A stretch of DNA of 64,000 nucleotides from Populus alba. Its lineage: Eukaryota > Streptophyta > Magnoliopsida > Malpighiales > Salicaceae. Shown in pieces: positions 24,601 to 37,838 of the stretch. How positions within the stretch are numbered: position 1 is the stretch's first letter; each line of letters opens with the position of its first letter. The notes beneath the pieces are model-generated. The model was given only the letters and a program-made list of their open reading frames with translations, ran no database searches and was not told where the DNA came from. The translations under genes were made by a program, and so were the position numbers. The DNA lies in assembly GCF_005239225.2 (NCBI RefSeq), contig NC_133293.1, positions 4,402,001 to 4,466,000 of the forward strand, given 5' to 3'.

Positions 24601-27600
24601 GTACTAAGAGGCTTATTGAAATTAGTTCTTTTGCATCAAATGAGGAGCAATAAAACTTTAAGAATAAATTTCAAATGAATTATATGCTAAGCACTTCAAC
24701 AAGTATTTTTATTGGTTTTATTTAATTATATTTTCAATATATAATAGGAGTTAGTTTCATTCTTTTATACATAATTCTATGTATGATTAGTATACATGCT
24801 AGGATTATATTTCAATTTTTTATGTAACTTTTTATATTTGTTTAGTAAGCATGCAAGTTTATTTTTTTTTTTATTATTATGATTGTAAATTTACTATGAT
24901 GTTATATATTGTACGATTTTAAACCAAATATATATGCTCACTTGTCTAATATTAATTTAGTAATTTTTGGACAACATAAAATGCTTCTCTCCTTGTAACA
25001 TTAACATCACTGAAAAATTGACAAATAAAAATGTAAAACGTCGATAAAATTTTTCTATTAGTAGACTGCGGTGAATTTTTTTGACAGAATTTGCTCTTGT
25101 TGTATCCATCGATAAACACTAACGAACATATTTCCTCAGTATATATTGAGGGAATTATAGCATGAAAAGAAAGAACAAAAAAAAGCCAAAAAGTATGATG
25201 ACGTGTCAGTTTTACAAATAGAATTACAAACGAATTTAAATTTATTGGTAAATTTGTCTATAATATTTAATCTATTACCTGACGAGTGACCCTCCTCTCT
25301 CTCTCCCTTATTTCTTCATCTTCCTCTATTTTTCTTTACAAATAGCACACCCCCTAATTTTATCATAAATCAACCACCCATTACATATTCAACCACCTCA
25401 ACACTCAATTTGTATATATCTCTATTTTGATTCGAATCTCATTGAGGATTCCTAACTTCAAGTAAGAAAAGCTATCTATTTTTTATTTGAGCTCAATTTT
25501 AAAATGTTAATTTTTATTGTATAGTTTTGTAGTATATGTATTTTGTTTGGGTGTTTACTTGTTTTATAACTTTTTCTCATAGAAATTTATTATATGAATG
25601 TATGATTTGTACATGTTAGGGTTTGTTTAAGATTTTATAAAACTGTATTTTTTTGTAATTGATGAAATTTATTTTGAATTTGTGATTTAGGTGTTTTGTG
25701 ATGAAATAAATAATGATTTATTTAACAAGTTCAATTTATATTTTTCCAATTTTATTCTTAAGTTGAATTTTTTGATAAATGTATAGAAATTTAAATTTAT
25801 GTAGATAATTGATAATAGATTAAGAGCACTATTAAAATAGATTGAATAAGTTTGAATTTAACCAATGTTTGTGAATTTATTTAGTTTACGTAATTAATTA
25901 ATACATGTTGTCATCAATATTCTATATAGATTTGATAGAAATAATGGATGATTGTTCATAGATGTATTGAGATTCACTCGAAGAGTTGTTTAGGATGAAT
26001 TATTATAATGGGGTTCTGAGTTTTATTAATTACACACTATCTAATTAAAAAAAATATTAGCGGAGATAATATTAGGAGCAAAAAAACATTCAACTTCTTT
26101 TTGAAGCCTTTTTTTTTTTTCTAGCATGTCTCTCTTTTTTTTTTCTCTGTTTTCTTACAAAAGTAAAACCTAGCCTTGAATATTATACTTACAAATTATG
26201 GATTCTTGGAATATTATAATAGAAAAATTAAGGATTCTTTGTCACGAATTCAAAAGGAAACACAACTAAACACATAATGGACATAGAACACACTAGATTT
26301 TAAAAATCATTATAGTCTTCGTGAAAATAAATAAAGTCTTGAATTGTTCTAGTAGCATTTATAGTTGGAACTTGTATGATTATACAAGCAACATCACCAC
26401 TCTTGCAACCTCATTTCAATTGTTGTTGTCTTTGTTGTTATTGTTGTTATACAAGAGAAAAGGAGTAAAGGACATAAAACAAACTATTTCTTCTTCTTTT
26501 TCGTCAAAATGATTTGTAATGCAAAAAGGGTGATTAATATTAATTGAGGTATTTTGTGAATTTTTAAATAGATAGGAAGATCTGAGCATCCAAAGATATC
26601 AAGACTTTTCTGATTCAACAGAAGAAAAAAAGAAGAAGAGAAGTTATATACAATTGTAAACAAAAGCACACTGTGGCAAATTTCCTCTACATATATGATG
26701 AGTAGATCTCTTTAGATTTTGTTGAAATTTAGAGACCTCAAAGAATAATTTCTTCCTATTTGTCTGTTGTGCGTGTGCATGTTTTTCCTTGTTGTGGAGA
26801 GAGAGAGCAAAGTGTCTAAAGCTCTTTCAAACTATATATATATATATAAACAGAAAGGATACCAATACCATGAATTGTTGCCATCGTTGTTAGCATTACC
26901 AGTGCAGTTCTCTTCACTAAAAAGCCTTTGGATCCAATATCCCCACCTAAAAAAAAATCCAGATTAGAAGGAAAATACTTTATTGCATTATCAAAACGAT
27001 CTAGAACAAATTCATCATTTAAATTCCATAAATAGCAGCTCATCACTCATAAAACAATTCTCGGTTTTCACTTATTTTTAGTACAATCACCATTAAAATC
27101 CATTAACATAAACAAAACCAATCCTTTTCATACTAAATGAATTAAAATCAAAACCCTAAATACACAAAACAATCCTAAAACCCAATAAAAAAACGATCAA
27201 ATCAAACATTATTATTGTTATTATCATTATTATCACAGATAGATAAATAGAGAGACAAAGACCAGACTTTGAAAATGCAAATCTCGTTAATGACAAGACG
27301 AGAACCTTTAATGGTATCTTCAGTAGTTATAGAGGCAGCGACTGATGATGAAGGCTAGAAAGAACGAGAGATAAACGAGAGACAAAGAAAACTTTGATTT
27401 AGGGATTTTGTAAACTGGTGTGAGGTTATCTTATGCTAGAGAGAATGAGACATATGCGAGACAACAAGAAAATCACCATATGTTTTGAAACTACTAACTA
27501 AAAGAAGAGACGAGAGATGATAAAGGTTTGAGCTACTGCTGGTGGCTTTGATTTTTAGGGTTAGAACACGTTTGGGAAGACATAGAAAGAAACAGAGTTT

Positions 27601-28404
27601 TTTCACCTCTAAAGCTTGGGTGAGGACTGTTTTGGGTTTGATTTAGGAAAAGATTGAAAGGAAGAGATTTTTAATATTTTTTACGTTTTTTTTATTAATT
27701 TTGATGTTGGATTAATTTGCGGGCAATCTTAAACCAAACTAATTAATTATTATTTAATTAATTATATGAATAATTTTAATAACCTTATAAATTTTAGTAG
27801 TTTTAATATTTATAAGACTCGAACTAAAATAATTTTTAAAAAATAAAATTTAAAATTTAAAGCATATTAATATTTATATAAAATGAATTATTTTTTCAAA
27901 CTTAAAGTGTTTGGTTTTAAACTCTTAAAATCAAAATTAAATTACATCTATGAAATTCATGTTTTTTCCCACCTCTACCATATTTTTGTTTTCTGTAAAA
28001 AAATTGATTTTATGTTTTTTTTTTTTAAGTTTAATTTTCTTTTGTTTAGACATGGGACGTGAAAGTTTTTAAATAAAGGGTCATTGGGTCAAAAAGTGTC
28101 TAGTAATTTTTCTTGATTTTATTTTACTTTACAATATGAAGTGAGAATGTTAGGATCAGTACATTGCCTCGATTTCTTTCAGTTTCTCTTCTTTTTCTTT
28201 CAATCAAGTTTGTATTTTATGAATGCTTGGATTCTAAATTATCTTAATCTGTTTGCTTTGAAATGGAGAGAATTTGAAAATTAGAGTCTTTCTAGCCTCT
28301 GGTTATCGAATTTACTTAGTTTGATAGCTAGATACTCATTGGATTGTTCGAATAATGGAGAAATCTTTTTTCATTTCTCTTGCTTTTATTGTTCTGTTTC
28401 GCAG
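21654..28404. other. 6.7-kb AT-rich intergenic region
   Basis: It starts with the transporter 3' untranslated region. The remainder is extremely AT-rich with no coding region I can support. CT-rich and purine-rich patches occur near 25290-25350 and 27290-27650, and the latter ends in text resembling a plant 5' leader in places, but no exon chain follows on either strand. No transposase motif or terminal repeat was recognised. The leader of the LEC14B-like gene lies at its right end: TTCGCAG at 28398-28404 is a likely acceptor of an intron in the 5' untranslated region. Confidence 0.5.
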
Positions 28405-28509
28405 GATTTGATGCTGTTTATGCCGATCACAAGTACCTTCGTTGAGTTTCAGTATCCATGGCTGTAAACTAGAAGTGGGTTATTAAGGGAATTGAAATAT
28501 AAGGATAAC

Positions 28510-31500
28510 ATGAGTAGGACACGCAAGAGTAGTAATTTATGTGATGATAAAATTGCTGGCAAGGGATCCTCTACAAGTCAAGGACCCAATGAGGTTTCTG
28601 ATTATCTTGATCATGAGATTGCTCAACTCACAAAGCTCAGGTCACGGCCTCATGAACTTTTGAGCAGGGACGTGCCTGGCAGGTCGAGGCTGCCCGTCTC
28701 AACTATGAGAATGTTGGTTGGTCGAGAGGGTAATTTTTCCGGAAGAGGGAGATTCTCATCTGCAGATAGTCGTCATGTTTTAAGTCGATATTTGCCTGTA
28801 CATGGTCCTTGCACTGTGGACCAATTGAATAGTCGGACTTATGTTTCTCAGTTTTCAGCTGATGGAACTCTTTTTGTTGCTGGATGCCAGGTAACATGGG
28901 GCTATCAGTAAAGTAATTACTCTTGAGCAAGCATTACGCTTCATAAAGATTTGCTGATACTTAAATTAACGGGAGTGTCTGTATTGTTGTTTTTTAAGTC
29001 AGTATATACGTTTCTTTTGCCACAGGGAAGCCACATTAGGATATATAATGTGGATAAGGGATGGAAAATTCAGAAGGACATTTTAGCCAAGAGTTTAATA
29101 TGGACAATTACTGATACATGTCTTTCGCCCAATCAGCGCTACCTTGTAAGTTTCTGATGACTCTAGTTGAAAAAAAAGTGGATATATTACTGAGATAGAA
29201 AGTCAATTATTATAGTATAGTTCAGTGCATTAATGCAAGTTCTCTGGGCTTAGTGGAGGACTTCTTCTTTGGTGGATCACATCTTTTTAAATACCAAACA
29301 TAAATTTTCTTCAGGGTCTGTCATTATTTCCTGTCTTAATTTTGTAGCTCTCATCTTGTTCAACATACAGGTTGGTGGATTATCCGCCTGCCCGTTTCTT
29401 GATTGTTCTCATGTGCTGCTGCTGTGCTTGTGTGTGTGTCTGTGAGAATGCATGGTCATCTCTCTATGCATTTTCTTATTCAATCTCTTTGTGCGCTGGA
29501 TTGTGTGGATGCCTTTTTTGGATCATTATGGACATGGCTCAAGTGCTCCCTTGTAATTTTTTATAGTTGCAGCCTTAAACAAGGGATACTTGGTTGTTTT
29601 AGGTCTTATATCTTTTTGGTTTTTCATGATGAGTCAATTTTCTAATGTCATACTGCAACTTAGCCCATCTTCGGATCCGGGCTCATTGTGGGCCAGCATA
29701 ATTTCATCAATTGTGTAGAGCTCATCCTTGTTCCGGAGTGTAACTATGCCACTTTTCACTGGAGATAAACTGATCTGTAGACTTGACATGCAATACAATT
29801 TAATTTTATGACATGGATGAAGTGCTTTTTCATTGTTGATTTCATTAACCTTTAATGTTAATTGTGCAGGTGTATGCTAGTTTGTCACCTGTTGTCCATA
29901 TTGTGGATATTGGATCTGCTGCAACAGAGTCACTAGCAAATGTAACGGTATGTCTGCCACAAGTCATACTTGTTTGTGGATTTTTTCCTTAGTTTCTGTA
30001 ATATGCGGGTGTTTGATCAAAGGCTAATATCTTTTCAGCTTCTGTCATAGTAGCTTTATTTTTACGGAACCATGCCTTTAAACTGTCATCTTGGAATTAC
30101 TGTGTTGTCTAGCTGTTATCAATGGTGATAGATGGGAAATTTTTTTATTCCCTGCTAGGGATGTCTATTTAATTTACCCAATGATTGTATTGCATGCTCT
30201 CCCCATGGATTGTGGTTCTGTATGATGTGCATTGTTCTGTGTGTTATAGGGCACCATTGTCTGGCTAGATGATATTTATCATTGTGAGTTAGTCCTTGTT
30301 CTTGGTGAGGGGCCCTGTTATCATGACTATTAAAAATCAGGTTATGGTCATAATGCTTGTGATCATCAAATTTGGTAAGTAAGATGCTCATTGGAGTAAA
30401 CCACTTTGCGCTACAGAGAGGCAATCCTGCACCTTGAGCTATGGCTTACTTAGTTTTCCTCTTATAGACAGCCAATTTTTTTTCTTGGGAAACTCAATGA
30501 TTATAACTCGGTCCTACTTTTGTTTCTTCATCTTTTTTAGTGCCACAAAGTGATCAATTAATATTTTCATAAATCTTACAAAGCAAATGGCCATTGGTTT
30601 CATTCACATCAAAATTTCTATATGCAGGAAATTCATAATGGTTTGGATTTTTCTGTCGATAAAGATGATTATGATGAATTTGGGATCTTCTCTGTGAAGT
30701 TTTCAACTGATGGGCGAGAGCTTGTAGCTGCAAGTAGTGATAATTCAATATATATTTATGATCTTGAAGCAAATACCTGCAGTCTTCGAGTTCCTGCACA
30801 TAAGGTATCATATTTGTACATTTCATCATAAGAAGCTTATAGGATTTTGAAATTTAGTGGGGTGATTGAAAGTTAGAATCTGTTGCTTGTTTGGAATTGG
30901 TTGATGAGGTGCAAGTTACATCTAGACAATCTGGAAGCAACTTTCCTCTTGTATTACTACTTGGTAGTTTTAGTTTGTATACATAAATGCTGCTAAATTG
31001 TCTATCTGATTCCTTTGAAACTGAAAACGCAGACCCTTGCCTGCCTATTGACCAGTAGATTTAATTGCTTTGTAAAAGACAATATCTTGTTTCATTCTCA
31101 ATTTTAATTGTTTGAGAAATTAGTTGGGCATATTCATCGGTCCATATTTTAGAGTAAGCAAGCCAAGACTGTTACTTTTCACACAAGGGTTCTAAAGAAG
31201 TTTAAACTAGATCATACAAGTGAGATTATTTTACTTTCCTACTCAAAAGTTGATGCTTTGTATTCTTTTTCTTAATTGCTGTCTTTCTCCCCTTCTTTAT
31301 CATTTCCCTTCTCTGAATGCAGGGTGGGTCTATATTTCAGTGAAATACAGAACTAAATCATACAAGTGTATAATTATCTTTCTTTCCTGCTCAAAAGTTG
31401 ATGCTTTGTATTCTTGTTCATACTTGCTGTCTTTATCCCCTTCTTTACCATTTTCCCTTCTCTAAATGCGGGGTAGGTCTACATTTCAGTGAAATACAGA

Positions 31501-33680
31501 GAACATCTGTGAACTTTTTTCTTGGCAGGAGTGATTAAATTGAAGATGTTAACACAGTATATTCTTAAATATTTTGGGCTCCCTCTCAAGCAGGTTTTGG
31601 TGTTTTGGATATATCATGATCTGATTTGTGTTGCTCTTGCAGTCTGATGTCAACACAGTATGTTTTGCGGATGAAGCTGGCCATCTTTTGTATTCTGGAA
31701 GTGATGATAACCTCTGTAAGGTGAAAGCTATTCTTTAGCCTTTAAAGATTTAGGTCATCTTGTTCCATAGTGCTACCCAATATTCATTCTGGTTTAAACA
31801 GTTTGCAGATGCCTCACTGGTTTAAACAGGTGAAATTTAACATGGCACTGACTTTGCATCTCTTAATTGGTTGCTTTAATGAAGGAACTTTCATTTGTCT
31901 TTTACTTTAATTTCTGCAGGTGTGGGATAGGCGTTGTTTTATCTCAAAAGGAAAAGCAGCAGGGATCTTGATGGGACATCTAGAAGGCATTACATTCATA
32001 GACAGCCGTGGAGATGGGCGTTATTTTATTTCTAATGGAAAGGATCAGACTACCAAACTATGGGATATTCGAAAGATGTCCTCTAATGCCAAAGAGTAGT
32101 AATGTTACTGCCCTTTCACCCCATGCAAACTTGCACACACTCATTCCCTAGATGTTTACTTACATGTTTTTTAATTGCTTTCCTCTAAGTTTATATTACC
32201 ATGCTATAAGTTTGAATCATTCTTGTTAGGATTTGATCATTTGAAATTCTTATTCCATGTGACGAACTTGTAGTTAGTACTTTCTGTTGGTGGATGAAGC
32301 TTGGGTGGAGCCAAGTGGACTCAGATTGATGCTAACAGTTTTCGAGTTGTATGCCTTGTTCAATTTATTGTATATGGCTTGTATTGTGTCTTTAACAGAC
32401 AACGATTTTCTATTTTGCTTATTCTGCTTAGCATATACGTGAAACTGTCAAATATGGGAATGGGTTTGGAGTTGGGATGGAAGACATTTACTCTTACAAT
32501 ATGTCATCTCAAGGGTGTAGCATCCTCCAACCTGGCTTTGGAGGTGGGCATACACATTTCAAATTTAAAAATTGCTTCATGCACCTGTGTATTTTTTGAG
32601 CTGGTTTGAGTTTACAGTGTGAAAAGACAGAATTACGTGCTTAACCCACCAAATTTTGGAAAGGATCTGATTTACTTGTACCAGAACTGATAGATGCTCT
32701 CCTGAAATCAATTTTGCTACTGACTTGCCTCTTTTCAAACAGCACTCCAAGGCTTAGAGATTCTGACTGGGATTATAGATGGATGGAGTACCCACCCCAT
32801 GCCAAAATCTTGAAGCATCCTCGTGATCAGTCTGTGACCACTTACAGAGGTCATTCAATCTTGCGCACTCTCATTCGCTGTTACTTCTCTCCGGAATATA
32901 GGTACTAGTCAGTTGTTGAAATGCATTTTTTCTGTCTTGAATTTCCTGTAAAGCCAGGCTTCATGTTGGTCAAAGGATTGACCCAGGGTGTTATTCTTTC
33001 TGGTTATCTGGTTTTACTGTCCAGACTACCCTAAATTTAGTTTCTCAGAAACACAAAATAACTTGATGTTTTACTACCTAGTCGTGGCAGTTGAAAGTTT
33101 TCCATCAGTAACAGATTTTACCGTGTCCAGTATTCATTTAAGTTGGATAAAATTTGTCTGATGAAATTGGCTTCTAGGTAGAATTGGACAGGACCTACCA
33201 CGCACACTGCCTGCTCAATAGCTTGTCTGGTTTAGGGCTTTGCTTTGTCATGATTATATTTTGTTGATGGTATTGATGATTGCAAGGGCTTCACCAATTT
33301 GATTATTCTCTTGTTGCAGCACTGGCCAGAAGTACATTTACACTGGATCTAGCGACTGTTCTGTTTATATTTACGATCTGGTATGCGTGTGATATTAGCT
33401 CTCTTCTTCAAAATCAACATCTTATTTCTCTGGTAATGTTTCAATTAGTAGTTGCTGCAGAGAGATGAGGGAAGTTTGTTATTGTTTGTAGGTAAGTGGA
33501 GCCCTAGTTGCAACACTCGATCATCATGAAGGTCTTGTAAGAGATTGTAGCTGGCATCCTTTGTACCCTATGATAATCAGCTCTTCTTGGGATGGTGTCA
33601 TTGCCAGATGGGAATTTCCTGGCGATGGCGAAGCCCCTACTCCGGTGAGAAGAAAGCCAAGTCTGAGGCGGGATCTCTAG
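28510..33680 (+). CDS. LEC14B: LEC14B / DCAF11-type WD40 repeat protein (nine coding exons, 472 residues)
   Basis: Exons: 28510-28890, 29026-29145, 29870-29947, 30628-30804, 31643-31720, 31920-32095, 32743-32901, 33320-33380, 33492-33680. Phases agree and give 472 residues, the usual size of this family. The N-terminal part contains YLDHEIAQLTKLRS, a LEC14B signature, followed by WD repeats from about residue 110 to the end. Two WDxR (DWD-box type) motifs are visible: VWDRR at 279-283 and LWDIR near 327-331. This is the motif by which WD40 receptors bind DDB1 in CUL4 ubiquitin ligases. The animal homologue is DCAF11. Role as a CUL4-DDB1 substrate receptor is inferred from the family; the substrate is unknown. 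The start was chosen at the first ATG of the frame, after a stop-containing leader with a likely intron ending at 28404. The gene looks intact. Confidence 0.92.
31206..31502. repeat. 145-bp tandem duplication in intron 4 of the LEC14B-like gene
   Basis: Two adjacent copies (about 31206-31352 and 31353-31502) share, in order, ATCATACAAGTG, CTCAAAAGTTGATGCTTTG, TTGCTGTCTTT-TCCCCTTCTTTA, CCCTTCTCT-AATGC and TTTCAGTGAAATACAGA. They differ at scattered bases. The duplication lies within the intron and does not touch splice sites. Confidence 0.85.
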
Positions 33681-34804
33681 GAAGATCACTCACAGTTGAT
33701 TGTTCCATGCATGATTTTTGCTACTTTTTCCATAGTATGATGCATCGCATTGTGTTAGTCAAGGTCACACACGAGATCACTGCTTCAAAACGAAATGAAA
33801 CGCAGATGGTGAAGGTAAAAACAACAGGCTCTTTCCTGTTCTGTGTCATTAATACGGCCTGCCTGTATATATATAGGCCTTGTGACAACAAGTTGTGCTT
33901 CATCACATTGTTCCTGGTTACAAATTGCATTATAATCCTGCAGCCTACACATTCTGTAATCATTCTTGCCCTCTTGTCTTCGGAAAAGAAGTTCCTCGCC
34001 TCCTCCCATGCGTGGGGGAATAAAGTGAATGAGTTACATGCTGCTTGTTGAAATCTCTTGGTTTGTAGTTGGAAATATTTTGAGAACCACATTATAACTT
34101 ATTTTAGTGTTCAAATAATAATAATAATAATAACCCCTCAATCTAAAAATAAAAAAAAAATGAAATTGTTTTTGTAAGAAAATGAATTTATTAAATAGTG
34201 TTTGATTATTATTCTAGTAACAGTTGAATAAAGAAGACTTGTCTATAATTTATGTTTTAAAAAATAAATAAACTTATTTTAAAAAGTTATTTAAGGATAT
34301 ATATTTTTTTTTTCTATCTCCAGTTGGCGGAAGAAGGGGTATAAATTGAATAAATTAGTCATACAAATCCCAATAGATAAAGAGCAAAAAAAACCTAAAA
34401 GGTAGCTTAATTCACTTAATTAGTTAGTTTTTAAATTTATTTTTTAATAGTTATTTGTTTTGAGTCTTTTAATTATTTAAGGTTTATATAATTATTAATT
34501 TTAAAGCTTATAAAATACAAATTTAAATTTTTTAAAATTACTCTTTATATAATTATTAATTTTAAAGTTTATAAAATTACTCAAATTACATGAAAATTAG
34601 TTTAGATTTCTATATTAATTAAAAATAAAAATGTTATTACGGAGTTTCTCTTCTTTAAAAAATACAGTACACGCGCGGATCATCTACAACTTGAGCTCTC
34701 ACACTCACACACGCTGACACTGCTCCAGTCGTCCTATTTAGCGCTCGTAAACCAAATCCACCCGACAAAAACTCTCTTCACTCCCTCTTAAGAATACTTA
34801 AGAA
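33681..34804. other. short intergenic region between the LEC14B-like gene and the small membrane protein gene
   Basis: The first 350 bp or so are not strongly AT-biased and are probably the 3' untranslated region of the WD40 gene. Then follows AT-rich DNA with a TAA microsatellite near 34118-34133. The last 130 bp turn CT- and CA-rich (ACACTCACACACGC, CTCTCTTCACTCCCTC), the likely leader of the next gene. No other coding region is supported. Confidence 0.6.
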
Positions 34805-35146
34805 ATGGCATCACCGACAACAAGAGTGACATTTCGGCTAGTGGTAGCGATTCTAGCAGTAACGCTCGTCCTCTTCTACGTAGGCCGCCCTCTCTACTGG
34901 AAAATCTCCGCCACTGTTCAAGAGATCCGCGAGAACAAACGCACCGTCAAACAAGGTCAGCCAGCCACCAAGCTGCTCTTTCATTAAATTAAATTGATTG
35001 AATGAATCTGTTAATTGAGACATCTGTGTTACGTTACAGGCATTTCTCAGTTTGTTTACGAAGCGCAGAAATCGGTTGGCTGGTTTCACGACGAGTCCGA
35101 TTCCGGAGCCCGCGAGAATAGGAGAGCGAGGTCACTCTTAATTTAA
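34805..35146 (+). CDS. small single-pass membrane protein, 85 residues (two exons)
   Basis: Exon 1 is 34805-34955 (donor G|GTCAGC) and exon 2 is 35040-35146 (acceptor TTACAG|G). The joined frame gives 85 residues ending RARSLLI. After a short basic N-terminus there is one strongly hydrophobic segment (about residues 10-27, RLVVAILAVTLVLFYVG), then an amphipathic charged stretch (VQEIRENKRTVKQG) and a tail with VYEAQKSVGWFHDESDSG. There is no cleavage-site pattern, so a membrane anchor is more likely than a secreted product. GC content rises over the exons relative to the flanks, and the splice sites join cleanly, both supporting a real gene. I recall similar uncharacterised plant proteins but no function. 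The GCGAG|GTCACT near the end could be an alternative donor to a further exon. Confidence 0.75.
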
Positions 35147-36967
35147 GCTTTTTAGGTTATTATTATCATCTGAAAGCTTTTTAAAATAAATTGCTTGGTT
35201 TGAGTAGATCTGCTTCTTTGTTTGCTCTTGTTGTAGTATCAGTAATTGTAATCCAAGGATTTTATTGAAATGATAGTCAAACATGTTGCCCAATTTATTT
35301 ATTTATTTACTATTTTGTTGTGCTGAATTTTATCGGTAAGGGAAAAAAAAATACATCAGTAAAATTAATAGTTTTTTTTTTTTTTTTATATTATCATTAT
35401 TATTGTTAAGGTTTATTACATTGATCAATTCTTCGAAAGCATGCTTTAGTGCTAATAATAGCCGGAATAACAATTGTGCTATGTTATGAGTAGGATTTTA
35501 AATCAATTTATAAGAAAATAACAATTTTATTGATGTGTTTTTATGTATTATGATTTCTTATAGTCGTGGATTGAAAAGATGTTTATGTTTAATAAAATAA
35601 ATTAAAAGATATAAGAATTGATATATTAAAAAGAGTTGTGAATACTAATTAAATATTAAAATAGAAAGCAAATCTTCGTGGTAGAAGCAAAAGATAGATT
35701 GACATGTAAATATTTTATAGTAGTTATCATTTTTATTTTATACGTTTTATTTATTTTATTTTAAAGGCTAATTGTTGTTGCTAATAACAAAAGATATTTG
35801 TTTTTATAAATATATCATGTGTCATACAACTAATTTGTATAAAAATATATATAAAAAATTGGAGACAAATTAAAATAACCTCTTCAAAGAAGAATTATGA
35901 AACTAATTTTTTTTTTTCAAAAAAATCAATCACTATTTAAAGAAATAAAGCCAAACCAAACAATTTTTAAAAAATAAAAGGTAAGGCATTACTCAATATT
36001 TAAATACAAAAAAGTACTCAATATTTAAATACAAAAAAAACAATGCAAATAAAAAAAACGCAAAAAGAGGTCATGTGCTGATGGACTTTACAAGCCAGGT
36101 TCACATGCTTGGTATTTATTAAAAAAACAAAATACACTTGGACTTGAAAAAGGGGTTTGGTATTTAAAAAAAAATATTTCTTAGGAGCGGAGAGTGGATA
36201 ATATGACCTAGGTTGGATAACAGTAGCCAGCTGGACAATTTTTTATTCAACTTTAGTGATTGAAAAATTAAGTTACAAGTGTTTAGATTTTCAAAACTCA
36301 ATTTTCAGCTTGTTGTCATTTGAAAAACACCATAGAAATTTTAATAAATCAATTTCTAATCTTAAACATACTCTAAAAAATAAAAATCAAATACATAAAA
36401 ATAAAATTACCTGTAATATCTTGTAGTTTAATTGAAATTACAATTGCCTATTAATTTTTTTTTTTTAAAAATAGTTTGCATTCTTGATCAACACAAATTT
36501 CTAAATTGAATGGAAAGACCACACTACCTTTAAATATAATATATCAAGAACTCAAACAAAAGACAAATAAAAAATTCTCTCTCCTCTAAACACAATTTCT
36601 CACTCTTTAAATGTCAATTTTTTCTTTTCATAATGATATGAACTCAAATTCAAACTAAAATCTAGTATTTTTAATCGATTTTTCTCTTCTCATGTTATTA
36701 GAATCTCTCTCTTTTCTTGAAAAACAATTAGTTATATTTTTTCAACAAATTTTTTTTTTTTTAAAAAAACCTCATGTTGTTGGAATCTCTCTTTTCTTGA
36801 AAAAACAACTAGTTATATTTTTTCAAAAGCCCAAAAAAAAAAACCCCCCAAAGAAAGAACCCTAATTTTTTAATATTTGTCAATCTATTGGTGAAAGGAA
36901 ATTGATTCCAAGCAAGACATATAAATACTCATTTTTCAAGAAAATTCAAATATTTTCTAGGAAAATA
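35147..36967. other. AT-rich intergenic region left of the Ogre-type element
   Basis: No gene is supported. Two small direct repeats are visible: a 25-bp tandem pair (TACTCAATATTTAAATACAA) at about 35990-36038, and a pair of about 55-60 bp (CATGTT-TT-GAATCTCTCT to AGTTATATTTTTTCAA) at about 36691-36754 and 36773-36826. Confidence 0.6.
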
Positions 36968-37833
36968 TGTCGATACATGACATCAGGCGACAACTTCACT
37001 TTTAGTTTATTTAACAAAAAGATTTTTTTCGATTTGGAGGAAATGAAAATTTTATTGGAGTCGCCATCTAGTAATTTGAGGAAACTAGAAATCCCAAATT
37101 AGACACTAGTTCCAGAGATTCAGGTACGGGGTTAGTTATGATTAAGGGAAGGTAGACACCACCCTTAAAACATCATTTCAAGAGAAATGTTATCTTTACT
37201 TGTGTGTTTTTTATGTGTTTCAAATGCTATTATATTTTGAGCTTATTTATAATTTTTTTTTAATGGTTAATGTTGGTCCCTAAAAATAGGAAGCATGTTA
37301 AAAATGACATCAGTCCCTAAAAATAAGAGATTCATCTAAAATATTGACGCTTGACCCTAAAAAGGAGAGTTACATCTGGATTACCAAAAAAAATAATGGA
37401 CATAATCCATATTTGGTATTTAAATTTTTGACATCGGTCATTTTTTTTTTTAAAAGAGATGTGTCGACAAACAATATTCATTTATAAACAAAAATTATTT
37501 TGATATCGTTGAGAAATGGGTATAACCATACTTGAGAATCGGGCATTGGACCCATGAACGATGACATGATAAGATGGGTGTTGGACCCGCGTCGTTATTC
37601 CTTTTATATTTATTTTTGGTTTTTTTGTTTTTCTACATTCAAAAAAAAAAATTTACAAGTATTTATATATATCAAAATATCAAAAATACTGTTAGGAATC
37701 CCAAAAAATTACCTAAGTGCCACTGTATAGGTAAAGAATTGAAATACCCTTGGTTGCGCGTGTGGCTCACGCATGGTTACTGTTGGAGGTGGTGAAATTT
37801 TCCAACGAGATTTCCGGCCAACCAATGGTTGAT
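36968..37833 (-). repeat. truncated LTR of the Ogre-type element (left, outer)
   Basis: It starts TGTCGATACATGAC and follows the right LTR (from 49991) base by base in the same orientation, with many substitutions, to about 37833 (CCAACCAATGGTTGATT). There the match stops and the inverted partial LTR begins. Over the first 170 bp I estimate about 14 percent difference from the right LTR. Confidence 0.8.
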
Positions 37834-37838
37834 TATTT

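Noticed and set aside
24333..24678. Overlapping frames rich in Phe, Ile and Leu
   Set aside because: Their composition simply reflects AT-rich DNA; no start context, splice partners or domain.
25000..25270. Possible end of a CACTA transposon (repeated CGATAAA and ACGAA motifs)
   Set aside because: No CACTA terminal sequence, no inverted partner and no transposase motif were found.
26816..27046. Open frame of 76 codons on the minus strand, near a leader-like CT/GA-rich patch at 27290-27650
   Set aside because: Its start overlaps a TA microsatellite and no further exons with consistent splice sites could be found on either strand.
33721..34092. Antisense frame of 123 codons beyond the LEC14B-like gene
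   Set aside because: It overlaps the probable 3' untranslated region of the WD40 gene, and several frames are open there by chance.
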